Shown: piece after piece, positions 1 through 7,926 of the stretch
How the letters are laid out: every line of letters starts with the position of its first letter
Numbering within the stretch: the first letter of the stretch is position 1
Assembly (NCBI GenBank): GCA_029237695.1
Contig: JAQRGA010000040.1
Coordinates: forward strand, 496,001-560,000
Source: Conchocele bisecta
Lineage: Eukaryota > Mollusca > Bivalvia > Lucinida > Thyasiridae
Direction of reading: 5' to 3'
DNA length: 64,000 bases
The notes under the pieces: model-generated
Database searches by the model: none
The model's input: only the letters and a program-made list of their open reading frames with translations
Told to the model about the DNA's origin: nothing
Made by a program: the position numbers and the translations under genes

Positions 1-68
1 AGAAAGCAGTTTGCTTTCGGCTCTAAGCGCTCCCCGGAGGTTGCCAGACGCACAACTCAACATCGAAG

Positions 69-730
69 ATGGTCGATACGTCTCAGCACTCTACTGATTT
101 AATAAAAAATAATTCTAAAGATTTAAATAAAAATAAAGTTTATGATGCCCACTCGGCCATAATATGTGGGCAGACAGGATGTGGAAAAACGGTTTTCGTC
201 CTCGACTTGCTCGAGGGGTCCTACCGCGATAAATTCGACACATTGTGATCCTGTGTCCCACTGTGCGGCACAACGAGACTTATCAGCGACGCCCGTGGAT
301 ATGGACCGACCCTGAGGTATACGTTATTGACCCCGGCGATAGGCTTCACGATTGGTTGCGCGGTTTATACCAAATATTTCAGGGCGAGCCCACCCTATAC
401 GTGATTGACGACTGCTCGGCCAAGGCGGCGATGACCAACAAGAAGGACATGCCCTCCCAGCTCGCATTTTCTGGCCGCCATGCGGGGCAAAGCGTATGGA
501 TCTCCACTTAGAAGTACAACGCAGTCCTCAAGGATCTGCTCGAGCAAACGAAATGGGTCGCCCTCTTTCATTGCAAGGACCGAGACTCATTCGACGACTG
601 TCTTCGAGAGAACGACGTTATCCCAACGCGCGAGGAGCGCCTGGAGGTTCAACAGATACTTTCGGAAACTAAGCACGCCATGCTTCTGCTAAAGACTGAT
701 CAACCCACTGCTTACGAAGTTATCAATTAA
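69..730 (+). pseudogene. Packaging ATPase (A32/FtsK-HerA-like), broken
   Basis: Such ATPases pump genome DNA into capsids. The first frame opens with ATG at 69 and carries a Walker A motif (GQTGCGKT) preceded by a hydrophobic strand (SAIIC). It stops at 246-248. The homologous reading continues in another frame from about 245, with a Walker B-like strand LYVIDDCSA, then FSGRHAGQSVW, and is interrupted by an in-frame TAG at 509-511. The same frame then stays open to TAA at 728-730. The total is about 220 codons, a usual size for A32-type ATPases of polintons and adintoviruses. There are therefore two lesions: a frameshift near 245 and a nonsense codon at 509. The ORF starting at 480 is a shadow frame. 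Assignment to the ATPase family is confident; the precise subfamily is inferred. Confidence 0.8.
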
Positions 731-858
731 TTACTGAGCAAATTGCTTAACGCTCGTTTGTAACTGCTGAGCAAATGCTTAACAATGCTGAGCAATTGCT
801 GAACAATGCTTAACACATACTTAACAAATGTTGAACAAATGCTGAACAATGGTTAACA
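731..858. repeat. Iteron-like TGCTGAGCAAT/TGCTTAACAAT repeats
   Basis: At least ten degenerate units of 10-12 bp (TGCTGAGCAAAT, TGCTTAACAAT, TGCTGAACAAT) fill the gap between the ATPase stop and the next ORF. The same theme, TGCTGAGTAATT, appears on both sides of the centre of element B (49,823-49,955 and 50,235-50,362). Sharing between two otherwise diverged elements suggests a cis-acting role such as replication, regulation or recombination; the role is inference. Confidence 0.6.
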
Positions 859-1173
859 ATGTGGGAATCAATTTGTTGCTCCGCTGCGAGCTTTGTTGCG
901 AGCATAACGATGATCATAAGTATCGGGTGGTGCGCTTGGCAATATGTTAGACTTATGAGGCTAGTCAGAATAGTACTAATTATTAAAAATAAAATAATGA
1001 ACTGCGACGAACTTCTCGATCAGCTAATGGAAGAGACAGTCGCGTCGACTGCCGATACGACATCTTTCCCAAACGAAACTGTAGGAACCGACACGATATA
1101 TTTCCTGAAAGATGACACGACTGCCGATACGGTCCTGAAAAAAAATGAAACACGACGCGACGCGAGCGGCTAG
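859..1173 (+). CDS. Hypothetical small membrane protein, element A
   Basis: A 104-residue product that I do not recognise. Residues ~8-45 are strongly hydrophobic (FVASITMIISIGW, then VRIVLII), consistent with one or two membrane segments. The C-terminal half is acidic and Thr/Asp rich with a near-repeat (TADTT...TADTV). It follows the ATPase and the iteron-like block directly and is followed by other small + strand ORFs, the usual place for minor virion or membrane-active proteins in polinton/adintovirus-like elements. That role is positional inference only. An internal ATG at ~998 could be the true start of a soluble C-terminal protein. Confidence 0.4.
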   Translation: MWESICCSAASFVASITMIISIGWCAWQYVRLMRLVRIVLIIKNKIMNCDELLDQLMEETVASTADTTSFPNETVGTDTIYFLKDDTTADTVLKKNETRRDASG

Positions 1174-1235
1174 CTGCGCTGGTTGCTGGGGGACAATCGG
1201 AGCGGTATTTCGGTCGGCGTCTCTCAGTTTGTCAG

Positions 1236-1676
1236 GTGGACAAGATGTCAGATGTCGAGGTTGATAAAATGTATGCGCGATACGAATCTAAATTGGGGGC
1301 AGAGATGACAAAAACTCTTGGATCGGCGGCTATGTATTTGTATGCTACCGCTGTCAGTGCAATTCTCCCTATATCTGACACCGCGGGGTTGATTGGTGAT
1401 CTAGAGACTGACCCTTTTGTAGGACACACTCTTAGAACAGCATGCTGCTCAATTTATCACAAGTTTGGAATGTACTTAGCTCCGCTGACAACCGCGTTGA
1501 CCACGGCTGAGCACTGTCAATTTGGACATATATACCCACGAACTATAAGCTCAGAAAATGATGACCCAAGACGCGCCTGCGAGAGTGACGGAACCGCAAT
1601 CCCCGATTGCTCCAACTCCCAATCGAGATTGGATGAAGCCGATTGCTCCCCCAACTGCACAGGTGCGGTTGGATGA
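1236..1676 (+). CDS. Hypothetical protein, element A (possible minor virion protein)
   Basis: A 146-residue product with an acidic/basic N-terminus (MSDVEVDKMYARYE) and a hydrophobic stretch around residues 28-50 (SAAMYLYATAVSAILPI) that could cross or insert into a membrane. The last ~40 residues are Ser/Asp/Cys rich and overlap the next ORF in another frame (1,558-1,676), so the real gene may end earlier through a frameshift. The start could equally be the second Met (1,245). It is not recognised. Its position between the ATPase and the coiled-coil ORF suggests a structural or accessory virion gene. Confidence 0.4.
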   Translation: MDKMSDVEVDKMYARYESKLGAEMTKTLGSAAMYLYATAVSAILPISDTAGLIGDLETDPFVGHTLRTACCSIYHKFGMYLAPLTTALTTAEHCQFGHIYPRTISSENDDPRRACESDGTAIPDCSNSQSRLDEADCSPNCTGAVG

Positions 1677-2040
1677 ACAAGCTCCGGTTGCACGACACAA
1701 CAACCCAACAAGACAGTCAGCTGGGCGGGCAGCGGCTGCCACCCGAAAAGTTAAACAAGATAAAAGTATCGCCAAACAGTCGTTGCAATCCCCGATTGCT
1801 GTTCCAGCCGCTCCAGCTCAGGCCGGGGATTCATCCGAAGACGGCTGTTGCTGTAGCTCCTACCTGGATCATCTCGTGGGTTGTTGGTGGGGGTCTGACA
1901 GTTGTGGGCACCCTGTGTGTGTGTGGAACTACCTTTGGAAACAACCCACAACAGTGTTGAAGGCGGTTCCGAAGAAAGTTACGAAACCGATTGCGCCCCA
2001 TTTACACATTGATCACGATCCCTTTTATATGCCGTGGTGA
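1558..2040 (+). CDS. Hypothetical proline-rich, cysteine-containing protein, element A
   Basis: A 160-residue product. Residues 1-95 are Pro/Ala/Gln rich with recurring PIAP/PIAVP motifs and basic residues (low complexity, probably disordered). Residues ~96-130 form a Cys/Trp-rich hydrophobic segment (GCCCSS, GCWWGSD, CVWNYLW) that could be a membrane anchor. The tail returns to PIAPH and is followed 4 bp upstream of the stop by the ATG of the next ORF. The 5' end overlaps the previous ORF by 119 bp. The sense of the reading frame is supported by the repeated PIAP motif at both ends. Function unknown. Confidence 0.45.
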   Translation: MMTQDAPARVTEPQSPIAPTPNRDWMKPIAPPTAQVRLDEQAPVARHNNPTRQSAGRAAAATRKVKQDKSIAKQSLQSPIAVPAAPAQAGDSSEDGCCCSSYLDHLVGCWWGSDSCGHPVCVWNYLWKQPTTVLKAVPKKVTKPIAPHLHIDHDPFYMPW

Positions 2041-2219
2041 TATCGGGTCTCAGTATCGGGTTTGCTCGACTATCAAAGATGGTCTTCGGAGGGCCCTCTC
2101 CTAAATTGGACATGCCTGCGAGAGACGTAGGGCTCGTGACCTTGAATGTAGCGTCCGCAATTTCGACCCGAGATTATCTAATTAAAGCCGGAATTCTACC
2201 TTCTAATATATGGAATTAA
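2034..2219 (+). CDS. Hypothetical 61-residue protein, element A
   Basis: A short ORF that overlaps the preceding ORF by 7 bp and stops 1 bp before the next ATG, which argues for a real, tightly packed gene. The product has no recognised motif. It is mildly hydrophobic at the N-terminus (SGLSIGFARLSKMVFGG) and contains a VGLVTLNVASAIST segment. It may be a fragment of a longer gene. Confidence 0.35.
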   Translation: MVISGLSIGFARLSKMVFGGPSPKLDMPARDVGLVTLNVASAISTRDYLIKAGILPSNIWN

Positions 2220-2220
2220 A

Positions 2221-2529
2221 ATGGCTACGCTCGCAGCAATAGTGGATGGCGCAATCGTGAGCGCAGGGGCGTTCGGCCTTAGCAACTATTTATTCTCGTT
2301 AATTCCTGAAGACTCGGACGCGGATGGTGAGCGCAAGCGTCACGATTTAGCTACAGAACAACTCAATAGCGCAAAGGAAGCATGGGCGGAAAAACGAACC
2401 AACCGTGTGGACTGGATCAACGAAGAGCTTCGCCGCGAAAAGCACACCGCGCAAACTTTCCGGAACGTTGACAAAGCCATGCGCGAGTACAAGCTGGCAT
2501 ATCCACAGAAAATACACATACTTATCTAG
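2221..2529 (+). CDS. Hypothetical coiled-coil protein with hydrophobic N-terminus, 3' truncated
   Basis: A 102-residue product. Residues 1-30 are a small-residue hydrophobic segment (AAIVDGAIVSAGAFGLSNYLF). Residues ~35-90 are highly charged and helical (HDLATEQLNSAKEAW...RVDWINEELRREKHTAQTF), ending DKAMREYKLAY, which looks like a conserved structural protein of this element type. The last six codons (from ~2,509) run into sequence that on the opposite strand is polymerase homologous, so the natural C-terminus has been replaced at a rearrangement junction near 2,508-2,516. Probably a minor virion protein; this is inference. Confidence 0.5.
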   Translation: MATLAAIVDGAIVSAGAFGLSNYLFSLIPEDSDADGERKRHDLATEQLNSAKEAWAEKRTNRVDWINEELRREKHTAQTFRNVDKAMREYKLAYPQKIHILI

Positions 2530-5104
2530 AAAATCATAGTAAAACTCCAACATTCTCAACTTCGCCAATTGGTACACGAATCTTACAGATTTGTTTGATA
2601 ATAATTGTATTGTTGGGAGCTTTGACCGTCGTGATCGTCTCTTTTCCGCACGGCATCTCTTTACTCAGTGTGGACAAATACAGAGCGTTTACATTGTATC
2701 CCAGTACCGCGTTGCACTGTTTGCCGTGCCCTTCCGGAGTGGATCGGATCTTAGACACTCCGGCTTCCGCATACCTAGAGAATACAATGGAAGGACCTCC
2801 AACAAGAGCCCTCTGCAGCATCTCGTAGGTTCCCTCCTGTGGCGCGTAAATTTGAAAGGGTTATCAGACACCGTTCCCCGCAGTAAATACTGTATCGCCA
2901 CACCTGGCAAAGTTACGGCATCCTTGAAAATATCAACACCTTTGTCTTTATAAAATCGACACATTTTCCTCAATGCTTCCAGGAAAGGTGAGACATCCAA
3001 ATCGTTATTATACTTCAGCCACTCCCGGAACGTGGTCATCGGTTTCGCTTTGAAAATCGCGCGGCACTCCGCGAGCTGGGTGGCATCGATCAAGTGCTTA
3101 CCAGCAAGTATCGAATACCAGTGTTCCAGATCAGGTAGTCCGGGATAATCTAGTTTGTCTGGGGAATTAAGCCATTCGTAGGGGAAGAAGGACTTTTGCG
3201 CTTCACAGCCGTACCCTTTAATCCACCGGTCATAACTGACTCCCGGCCTTAGGTACAGTGCAACATCGAGAAACCTGAACTCGGGTGTGAATAGAAATAT
3301 CGAAGCGTTTTCCCTTTTGCCAACCATTACCTTTTTGGTTGTATCAGACAGCTCGCCAAATAAGTACTTCTTGATAAGATTTATGTCGTACCTGCTGCAA
3401 TTGAATCCGATTACCGGTACCTGACATATCCATTGCTCCCCAGCCTGCCGCTCCCGCAGGGTGTCCATATATGGGGGCCGAAATGTTCTACCTACCTCTT
3501 CCCTGATGGCCTTCCCGCGCTTTTAGAAATCTTCCATAAATCTAGCGGGGGGTCTGTGCCGCATATGTGAGTTATTTCTGAAGACATTCTATCACCAATA
3601 CTCACGCTAATCGGGACATGCTCGGTTTCAAACTCGAGGGAATCCGTTTTCCTCTCATGGCCGTCTTCGCTCAAATACGCTTCAAAGTCATACACAATCT
3701 GGTGCGGGTAGTGTGTGGTAGGACACCCCGTTTTTATAGCCTTACACTATTTCTTAAAGTTGTGCTCCCACATCACCTCTAACTCATACCCAGCCTTTGT
3801 AATCATTTTCTCCCGCCTGTCGTCACGCTTGTTTATGGAGTGTGCCGGGCATCCGTGCCAATAGCATCCGTGATACTGGTACACTGTGTTATTTTCCTGA
3901 CAGTAACCGTCTACTGGAGCTCCGGCAATCCAACGCTCGCCACCGTGCCCGCACTGTTCGGTAAGGATGTGGATGCCTTCTTCCTTGTCAACGCGCCCCA
4001 TCCATTCCAATGCGCCGTAGCTCTTCGCGCTTTTCGGCAAGAATTCCCTTTCGTACGCGGATCTAGGACGCTCCAAAATCTTACCTTCGCAGATTACTTG
4101 GGTCTTACCTCGCATACAGGTGCGTGCGTGCCTTGTCAGGTGGCAAGCTTGTGTGAATAGTTGCGAGCACTCTTTGCAACAGTACGTGTGGGTGATTCCT
4201 TTAAGCTTGGTTATAAGGAATGCGTGGTCTTGGAATAATCCGATGGTCATATATTTGGTGCCGACTGCGGCGTAATGTGCTGGTTTTTTTCTCAAATACC
4301 AGACTCCGTCCTCTGTGGGTTCATACACTTCAATACCAACCTTAAACTTCTCTTCAACCTTCTTCAAGTTATCAAATGGAACTGGGTTTGGTTTACTCTC
4401 ACCAAAATACTCCTGGCTGAGCTCCCGCGCTTTAGCACAGCACCTATCAACTCGAGACCCCCCCGTGAATCGCTAAACATCGAAATAAACACAGTCCGTC
4501 ATCGTACCGGTCTAGAGAATACATACCTTTCTTATTTCGCAGCCACTCTGGTAGCAGCCCTCCCCCCCGCGAATTTTAACTTAAGACCCAAATCCTTCCC
4601 GCGCTTTGACTTCACGAGCTTGACACACACTTCCACCCATCTTACGAATGTCCTCTTCGTGTTTGGGTGAGATATTTTATCGATGTCCATCCGCCTGGTC
4701 TCCTGAACAGCCACCCAGCGCTTTACATCGGAGAGGGATGACATCCAATGACTTCCTCCGATCTTCTTGTAGAATGTAATAGTTTTAGGCTGGCCTTTGG
4801 AATCAACCTCATCGATGTGCTTCAGCTTGTAGGAATACGCGAACCTAAGATGAAAATTTGTAGTGATATAGGGCATCAGTTTATCGACTATCCTATCGGA
4901 AATAATACCACCAACCTCTCTATGAAATGTGAGCTCGACTGTTCTCCTTCCAGCCTTGACCGTTTCACTCTGCTCATCGACCTCCGCCATTATTTCTGGT
5001 CCTTTCGCTATAACCGCGCGAACCTGCGCGGTTTTGATTACACGCTTACTCTCAGACCTCTCCGTAAACGCGCTGTTCTTTGTTGCGTTTATCTCTGACG
5101 GTTA

Positions 5105-5375
5105 CTATATGTGATCCCGAGTGATTTAGCTTCATCCCTCAATTTCCCAATATATCGGGAGGTCTGATCTGAGGTTTTTGCTTTTATCAGTTTGGTCAAC
5201 CCCGCAACTCTCAGACGATTACTATATGTGATCCCGAGTGATTTAGCTTCATCCCTCAATTTCCCAATATCTCGGGAGGTCTGATCTGAGAATTTTGGGT
5301 TTATCAGTTTGGTCAACCCCGCAACTCTCAGACGATTATTATATGTGATCCCGAGTGATTTCGCCTTTTCTCGCA
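5105..5375 (-). repeat. 117-bp in-frame tandem repeat (39 residues), about 2.4 copies
   Basis: Two full units (5,105-5,221 and 5,222-5,338), nearly identical, and a partial third repeat the SAP-like stretch LRDEAKSLGITYSNRLR of the element A polymerase N-terminus. Elements B and C carry a single version of this motif. The unit length is a multiple of three, so copy changes keep the frame. Confidence 0.85.
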
Positions 5376-5436
5376 ATTGCAATAACTCGGAAGTTGGTGT
5401 TGGGGGTTGTGGTGTCATATTTGTCGTAATACTTTT

Positions 5437-5660
5437 TCGTATGCCTGTAGGTTTTACTTGTTCAACAAGCAAATTTCTGTCTGAGGATTTCTGACGATTT
5501 GTCATATTTGTCATAATACCTATAGGTTTTGTTTGTTTAACATGAACATTTCTGTCATGGGTTTTCGCATAATTTGTCATATTTTTCATAATACCTATAG
5601 GTTTTGTTTGTTTAACATGAACATTTCTGTCATGGGTTTTCTCATAATTTGTCATAAGTT
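5437..5660 (-). repeat. 75-bp in-frame tandem repeat (25 residues), about three copies
   Basis: CATAATACCTATAGG recurs at 5,512 and 5,587, with a diverged copy near 5,437. Translated on the - strand the units contain KTHDRNVHVKQTKPIGIM. They precede the SAP-like repeats at the N-terminus of the element A polymerase gene. Confidence 0.8.
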
Positions 5661-5742
5661 TTGTTTGTTCAGCATACAAGTCGTTTACACTTTCCTGTGG
5701 TAGGTGGGACTATAATCAGCCCGGATATGACCCTCCAACCTA

Positions 5743-5773
5743 GGTGGTATCATTTCCATCACCACTATGCTAC
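5743..5773 (-). repeat. Right terminus of element A (terminal repeat)
   Basis: Reverse complemented, it begins GTAGCATAGTGG and contains ATGATACC. The start of element C is GTAGTATAGAGG with ATGATACC at the same offset, and both ends of B begin GTAGTATAGAGGG. The partner terminus lies outside the window. Confidence 0.65.
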
Positions 5774-6770
5774 TTTTTGTATATTCGACTGCACTAATCA
5801 TATATTTAATTTATACCGCATACTAAACTTAATAGTATGAACGTGCGTGACGTCTTGTTTTGACGTCATTCATTTGCCATACGTCACAAGTATAGCGACG
5901 TCATTCAAAGCAAAATGGCGGCGTCCATGCTAGGTAGATTCGGTATTGTATATGATTAAATCCCGACTTATTTACGATGAGCTTCAGTATTGGATGATTT
6001 TAGACTACACATTTGTCATAACAAGCATTACAATCATAATGGACATGTCCGTGTCGTTGTTTACATCACATATACTGTAAAAATGGACCAAATTCAACTG
6101 AACCGACAGCGATTTCGATTTTAAAATTCGCTGCCATCTTGAATTTGCTGTTGAGACTGACCAATCAGAGGCTGCGATTATGGGTCGAAGGTGAAAAAAT
6201 AAAGACAAAAACGGAACTTCATCTATATTAGGCTACTTCAGGTATATTAGGTTACTTACAATATATATATAAACAACATGTAAACAACATCTATTCAGCC
6301 CCCTTTATTATGCTACATGGAGCAATGGTTGCGGTGTAAATGGCAATACACGCTCTAGTAGAGGTAGAAGCCTGTGCTTCTGTGTCGGGTAACTAGCTGT
6401 CCAATAATACACGGCGATTGCCGGCAACTGTCTCGTCCACGAAGGGCATGGTCAGGGGGTGGGTAGCCATCATTGTAGGAAGCTATTGATGAAGTTTGGT
6501 AAATGATCCGACAGGAGTATCAGGAGATATAAAACTTTGGACATGCCCAGTAATTGTTGATGCCAACGACACCTATGCCAGAATTGGGACCGCAATGTAT
6601 TTCCACTGATATGAATGAGACAAAAAACTTCATCATTATTACCATATATCGGGCAACTTCCCATGCATTGACTGAATACACGTTGGCCGATAACACAATA
6701 CTGTATCATGCATTGACATGGTATGCACATCCAGGTCACAACACCTTTCTCTGACATTCCATTGGTTGAA
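5774..6770. other. Non-coding spacer between element A and the SINE
   Basis: There is no convincing gene. A cluster of CRE-like sites lies at 5,847-5,904 (TGACGTCT, TGACGTCA at 5,861-5,868, CGACGTCA). Short ORFs at 6,005-6,208 and 6,470-6,814 have no recognisable content, and the latter runs into the SINE. Confidence 0.5.
5847..5904. promoter_or_regulatory. Cluster of CRE-like TGACGTCA sites
   Basis: Three TGACGTC-type palindromes occur within 58 bp, just outside the right end of element A. Equivalent clusters occur at 26,411-26,440, 33,890-33,925, 35,088-35,125 and 57,735-57,768, mostly inside transposon ends. CREB/ATF binding is known for this motif; use here is inferred. Confidence 0.35.
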
Positions 6771-6972
6771 TTGGGATGGATTGTGGCTGAGGGGTTAGAA
6801 CACCTGACTTCCAATCCGGAGGTTATGGGTTCAAACCTCGCCTAGGGCATCAACAATATTTTCATAGTATTTCCATCCCACTGGTCTGTCGGATGAGACT
6901 TTAAACTGTGGTCCCGTCTCTATATGACCTTAGCTGTTGGTGGGACGTTAAAACCTTTCACTTTCACTTTTT
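6771..6972 (+). mobile_element. tRNA-derived SINE with 14-bp target duplication
   Basis: It begins with a tRNA-like head: a box A-like GTGGCTGAGGGGTTAGAAC and a box B GGTTCAAACC about 45 bp further on. A body follows with the segment GGATGAGACTTTAAAC and GGTCCCGT, and it ends in a T-rich tail. Both sides carry the identical 14-mer TTCCATTGGTTGAA (6,757-6,770 and 6,973-6,986), the target-site duplication expected of LINE-mediated insertion. The body resembles the conserved domain shared by mollusc SINEs such as MetaSINEs, but I could not align it. The perfect duplication implies a fairly young insertion. Confidence 0.85.
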
Positions 6973-6986
6973 TTCCATTGGTTGAA

Positions 6987-7519
6987 AGGCGTCATATGAC
7001 ATCAGTGAAATGATGCAACATACAATGTCTGCATTATTTTCAGCAAAAATCATTTTACATTTGACTGTCCTTTATCATAAAACCTTACCTGATAAATAAA
7101 AAAACATGCCCGTGCCCTTCGATATCAATTTTATCAGGCTCTTGGAAATGGTAGGAATTCCTCAGGAGCCTCGGAATTACTACCGATAGTCGTTTGTTTT
7201 GTCTAGCCTTGCCTGATATGGAAAGATGCTAGCCTGATATTGTTCACATGTGGCTGTGACTGGAGAAATGGGGCTTATGGGTTTTGCTTTGCGACTAGTG
7301 TAGATTCAGATCAGCCTGAGCATACGCAGTCTGATCAGGATCTGCACTCTTTGACGTGTTCACCATTCCATCAATGGAACACCCGTCATGCTTCTAACGA
7401 GCAATATCGATTCTCATCAGGAAACAGTGTTATTTGATCAGAAGCCACACTGTTTCTCAAATCCCATAAGCCCATTTCCCATTGTGACAGTCACATATGT
7501 GTATGTACTACCGCTTCAG
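6987..7519. other. Non-coding; contains an R2 (GATCAG) repeat copy
   Basis: At 7,242-7,400 is a copy of the dispersed repeat R2 (GGCTGTGACTGGAGAAATGG, GATCAGCCTGAGCAT, CTGATCAGGATCTGCACT). The rest has no recognisable gene. It would be the intron upstream of the 7,520 exon. Confidence 0.5.
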
Positions 7520-7653
7520 CCACAGTGTACGAGAATGCAGGAGCAGATTTGTATGAAAATGCAAATGGCGTGGCTAAAGACAACAAAGTTGAAGAGAAAG
7601 TGTATGAAATTCCGGAGATAACTAAATTGGCACCAAAGCCACAACCAACACGG
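7520..7653 (+). CDS. Internal exon of a host gene: tyrosine-motif cytoplasmic tail
   Basis: The exon is open from a 3' splice site (CCGCTTCAG|CC) to a 5' splice site (ACACGG|GTACGTA). It enters with 2 nt of a split codon and leaves in phase 0. The peptide has three tyrosines in acidic contexts: TVYENA, DLYENA and KVYEIPEI. YEN-type motifs (pYxN) are known binding sites for Grb2-like SH2 domains. It is followed by a basic/proline stretch (KLAPKPQPTR). Phase 0 at its end matches the terminal exon at 15,309. It would be part of the intracellular tail of a signalling receptor; membrane and ectodomain exons would lie upstream and were not identified in the window. The exon call rests on splice sites, the open frame and motif content, not on a homologue. 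Confidence 0.6.
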
Positions 7654-7926
7654 GTACGTACACAATCATAGTCATTGCTAGGTGAACAAAATGTGCCAAA
7701 ATAAATGCGTATAGTCGCCACCCTTTATGTCTGCCTGTCTGTCCATGTGTCTGTATGTCCAAGATTTACATCAAGGTTTTGGGCACCAACTATCTTTGTA
7801 GCTGTAAGTCGGATTGGCTTGAAACTTCATAATAGTATGTGTATTAGTCATTATTCATATTTTCATTCTGTGTTAAAGTCTTTTTACATAAACGGTTAGA
7901 GTTTATACCTCCTTGTTCTGTCAGGC
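7654..7926. other. Intronic sequence with a (GTCTGTCC) R3-type head
   Basis: GTCTGCCTGTCTGTCCATG at ~7,729 followed by GGCTTGAAACTTCATAATAG resembles the heads of the R3 tandem-core repeats seen elsewhere. No gene. Confidence 0.4.

Larger units (their letters stand above)
2515..5679 (-). pseudogene. Family B DNA polymerase with N-terminal SAP-like region, broken and internally deleted
   Basis: Reading from 5,679 leftwards, successive frames show: tandem 25- and 39-residue repeats with SAP-like segments (5,679-5,089); a conserved beta-rich region (GRRTVELTF, TTNFHLRFAYSYKL; 4,990-4,532); a CLFRCLA motif near 4,450; a C2H2 finger (CKECSQLF...HLTRHARTC) and a nuclease-like block (GHGGERW, YQYHGCYWHGCP) at 4,367-3,747; an exonuclease-type YDFEAYL (3,695); DLDVSPFLEAL (~2,990); and palm motif A-like NVNALYLS (~2,700). 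At least five frame breaks separate these. Against element B, ~600 bp between the NNTIIIK region and YQLAKLRMLEFYYDF (2,577) is missing. Homology then ends near 2,515 in DFLDKYV, so palm motif C (DTDS) and the C-terminus are absent. It is a dead copy. Confidence 0.85.
1..5773. mobile_element. Element A: decayed polB virus-like element, left end outside the window
   Basis: This region holds an FtsK/HerA-type packaging ATPase remnant and small ORFs on the + strand, then a family B DNA polymerase remnant on the - strand. This set of genes is typical of polinton/adintovirus-like elements. Its right end is placed at 5,773 because the last 31 bases resemble the reverse complement of the start of element C (23 of 31 positions by eye) and end CTATGCTAC, against CTATACTAC at the right end of element B. 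The ATPase and polymerase are both broken, and the polymerase lacks its catalytic palm motif C, so this copy cannot be autonomous. No integrase, protease or major capsid gene is visible in the part present; they may lie left of the window. Confidence 0.8.

Noticed and set aside
1..68. C-terminus of an upstream gene at the window start
   Set aside because: Two frames are open for 30-35 codons, one basic, but with no recognisable motif; too short to call.
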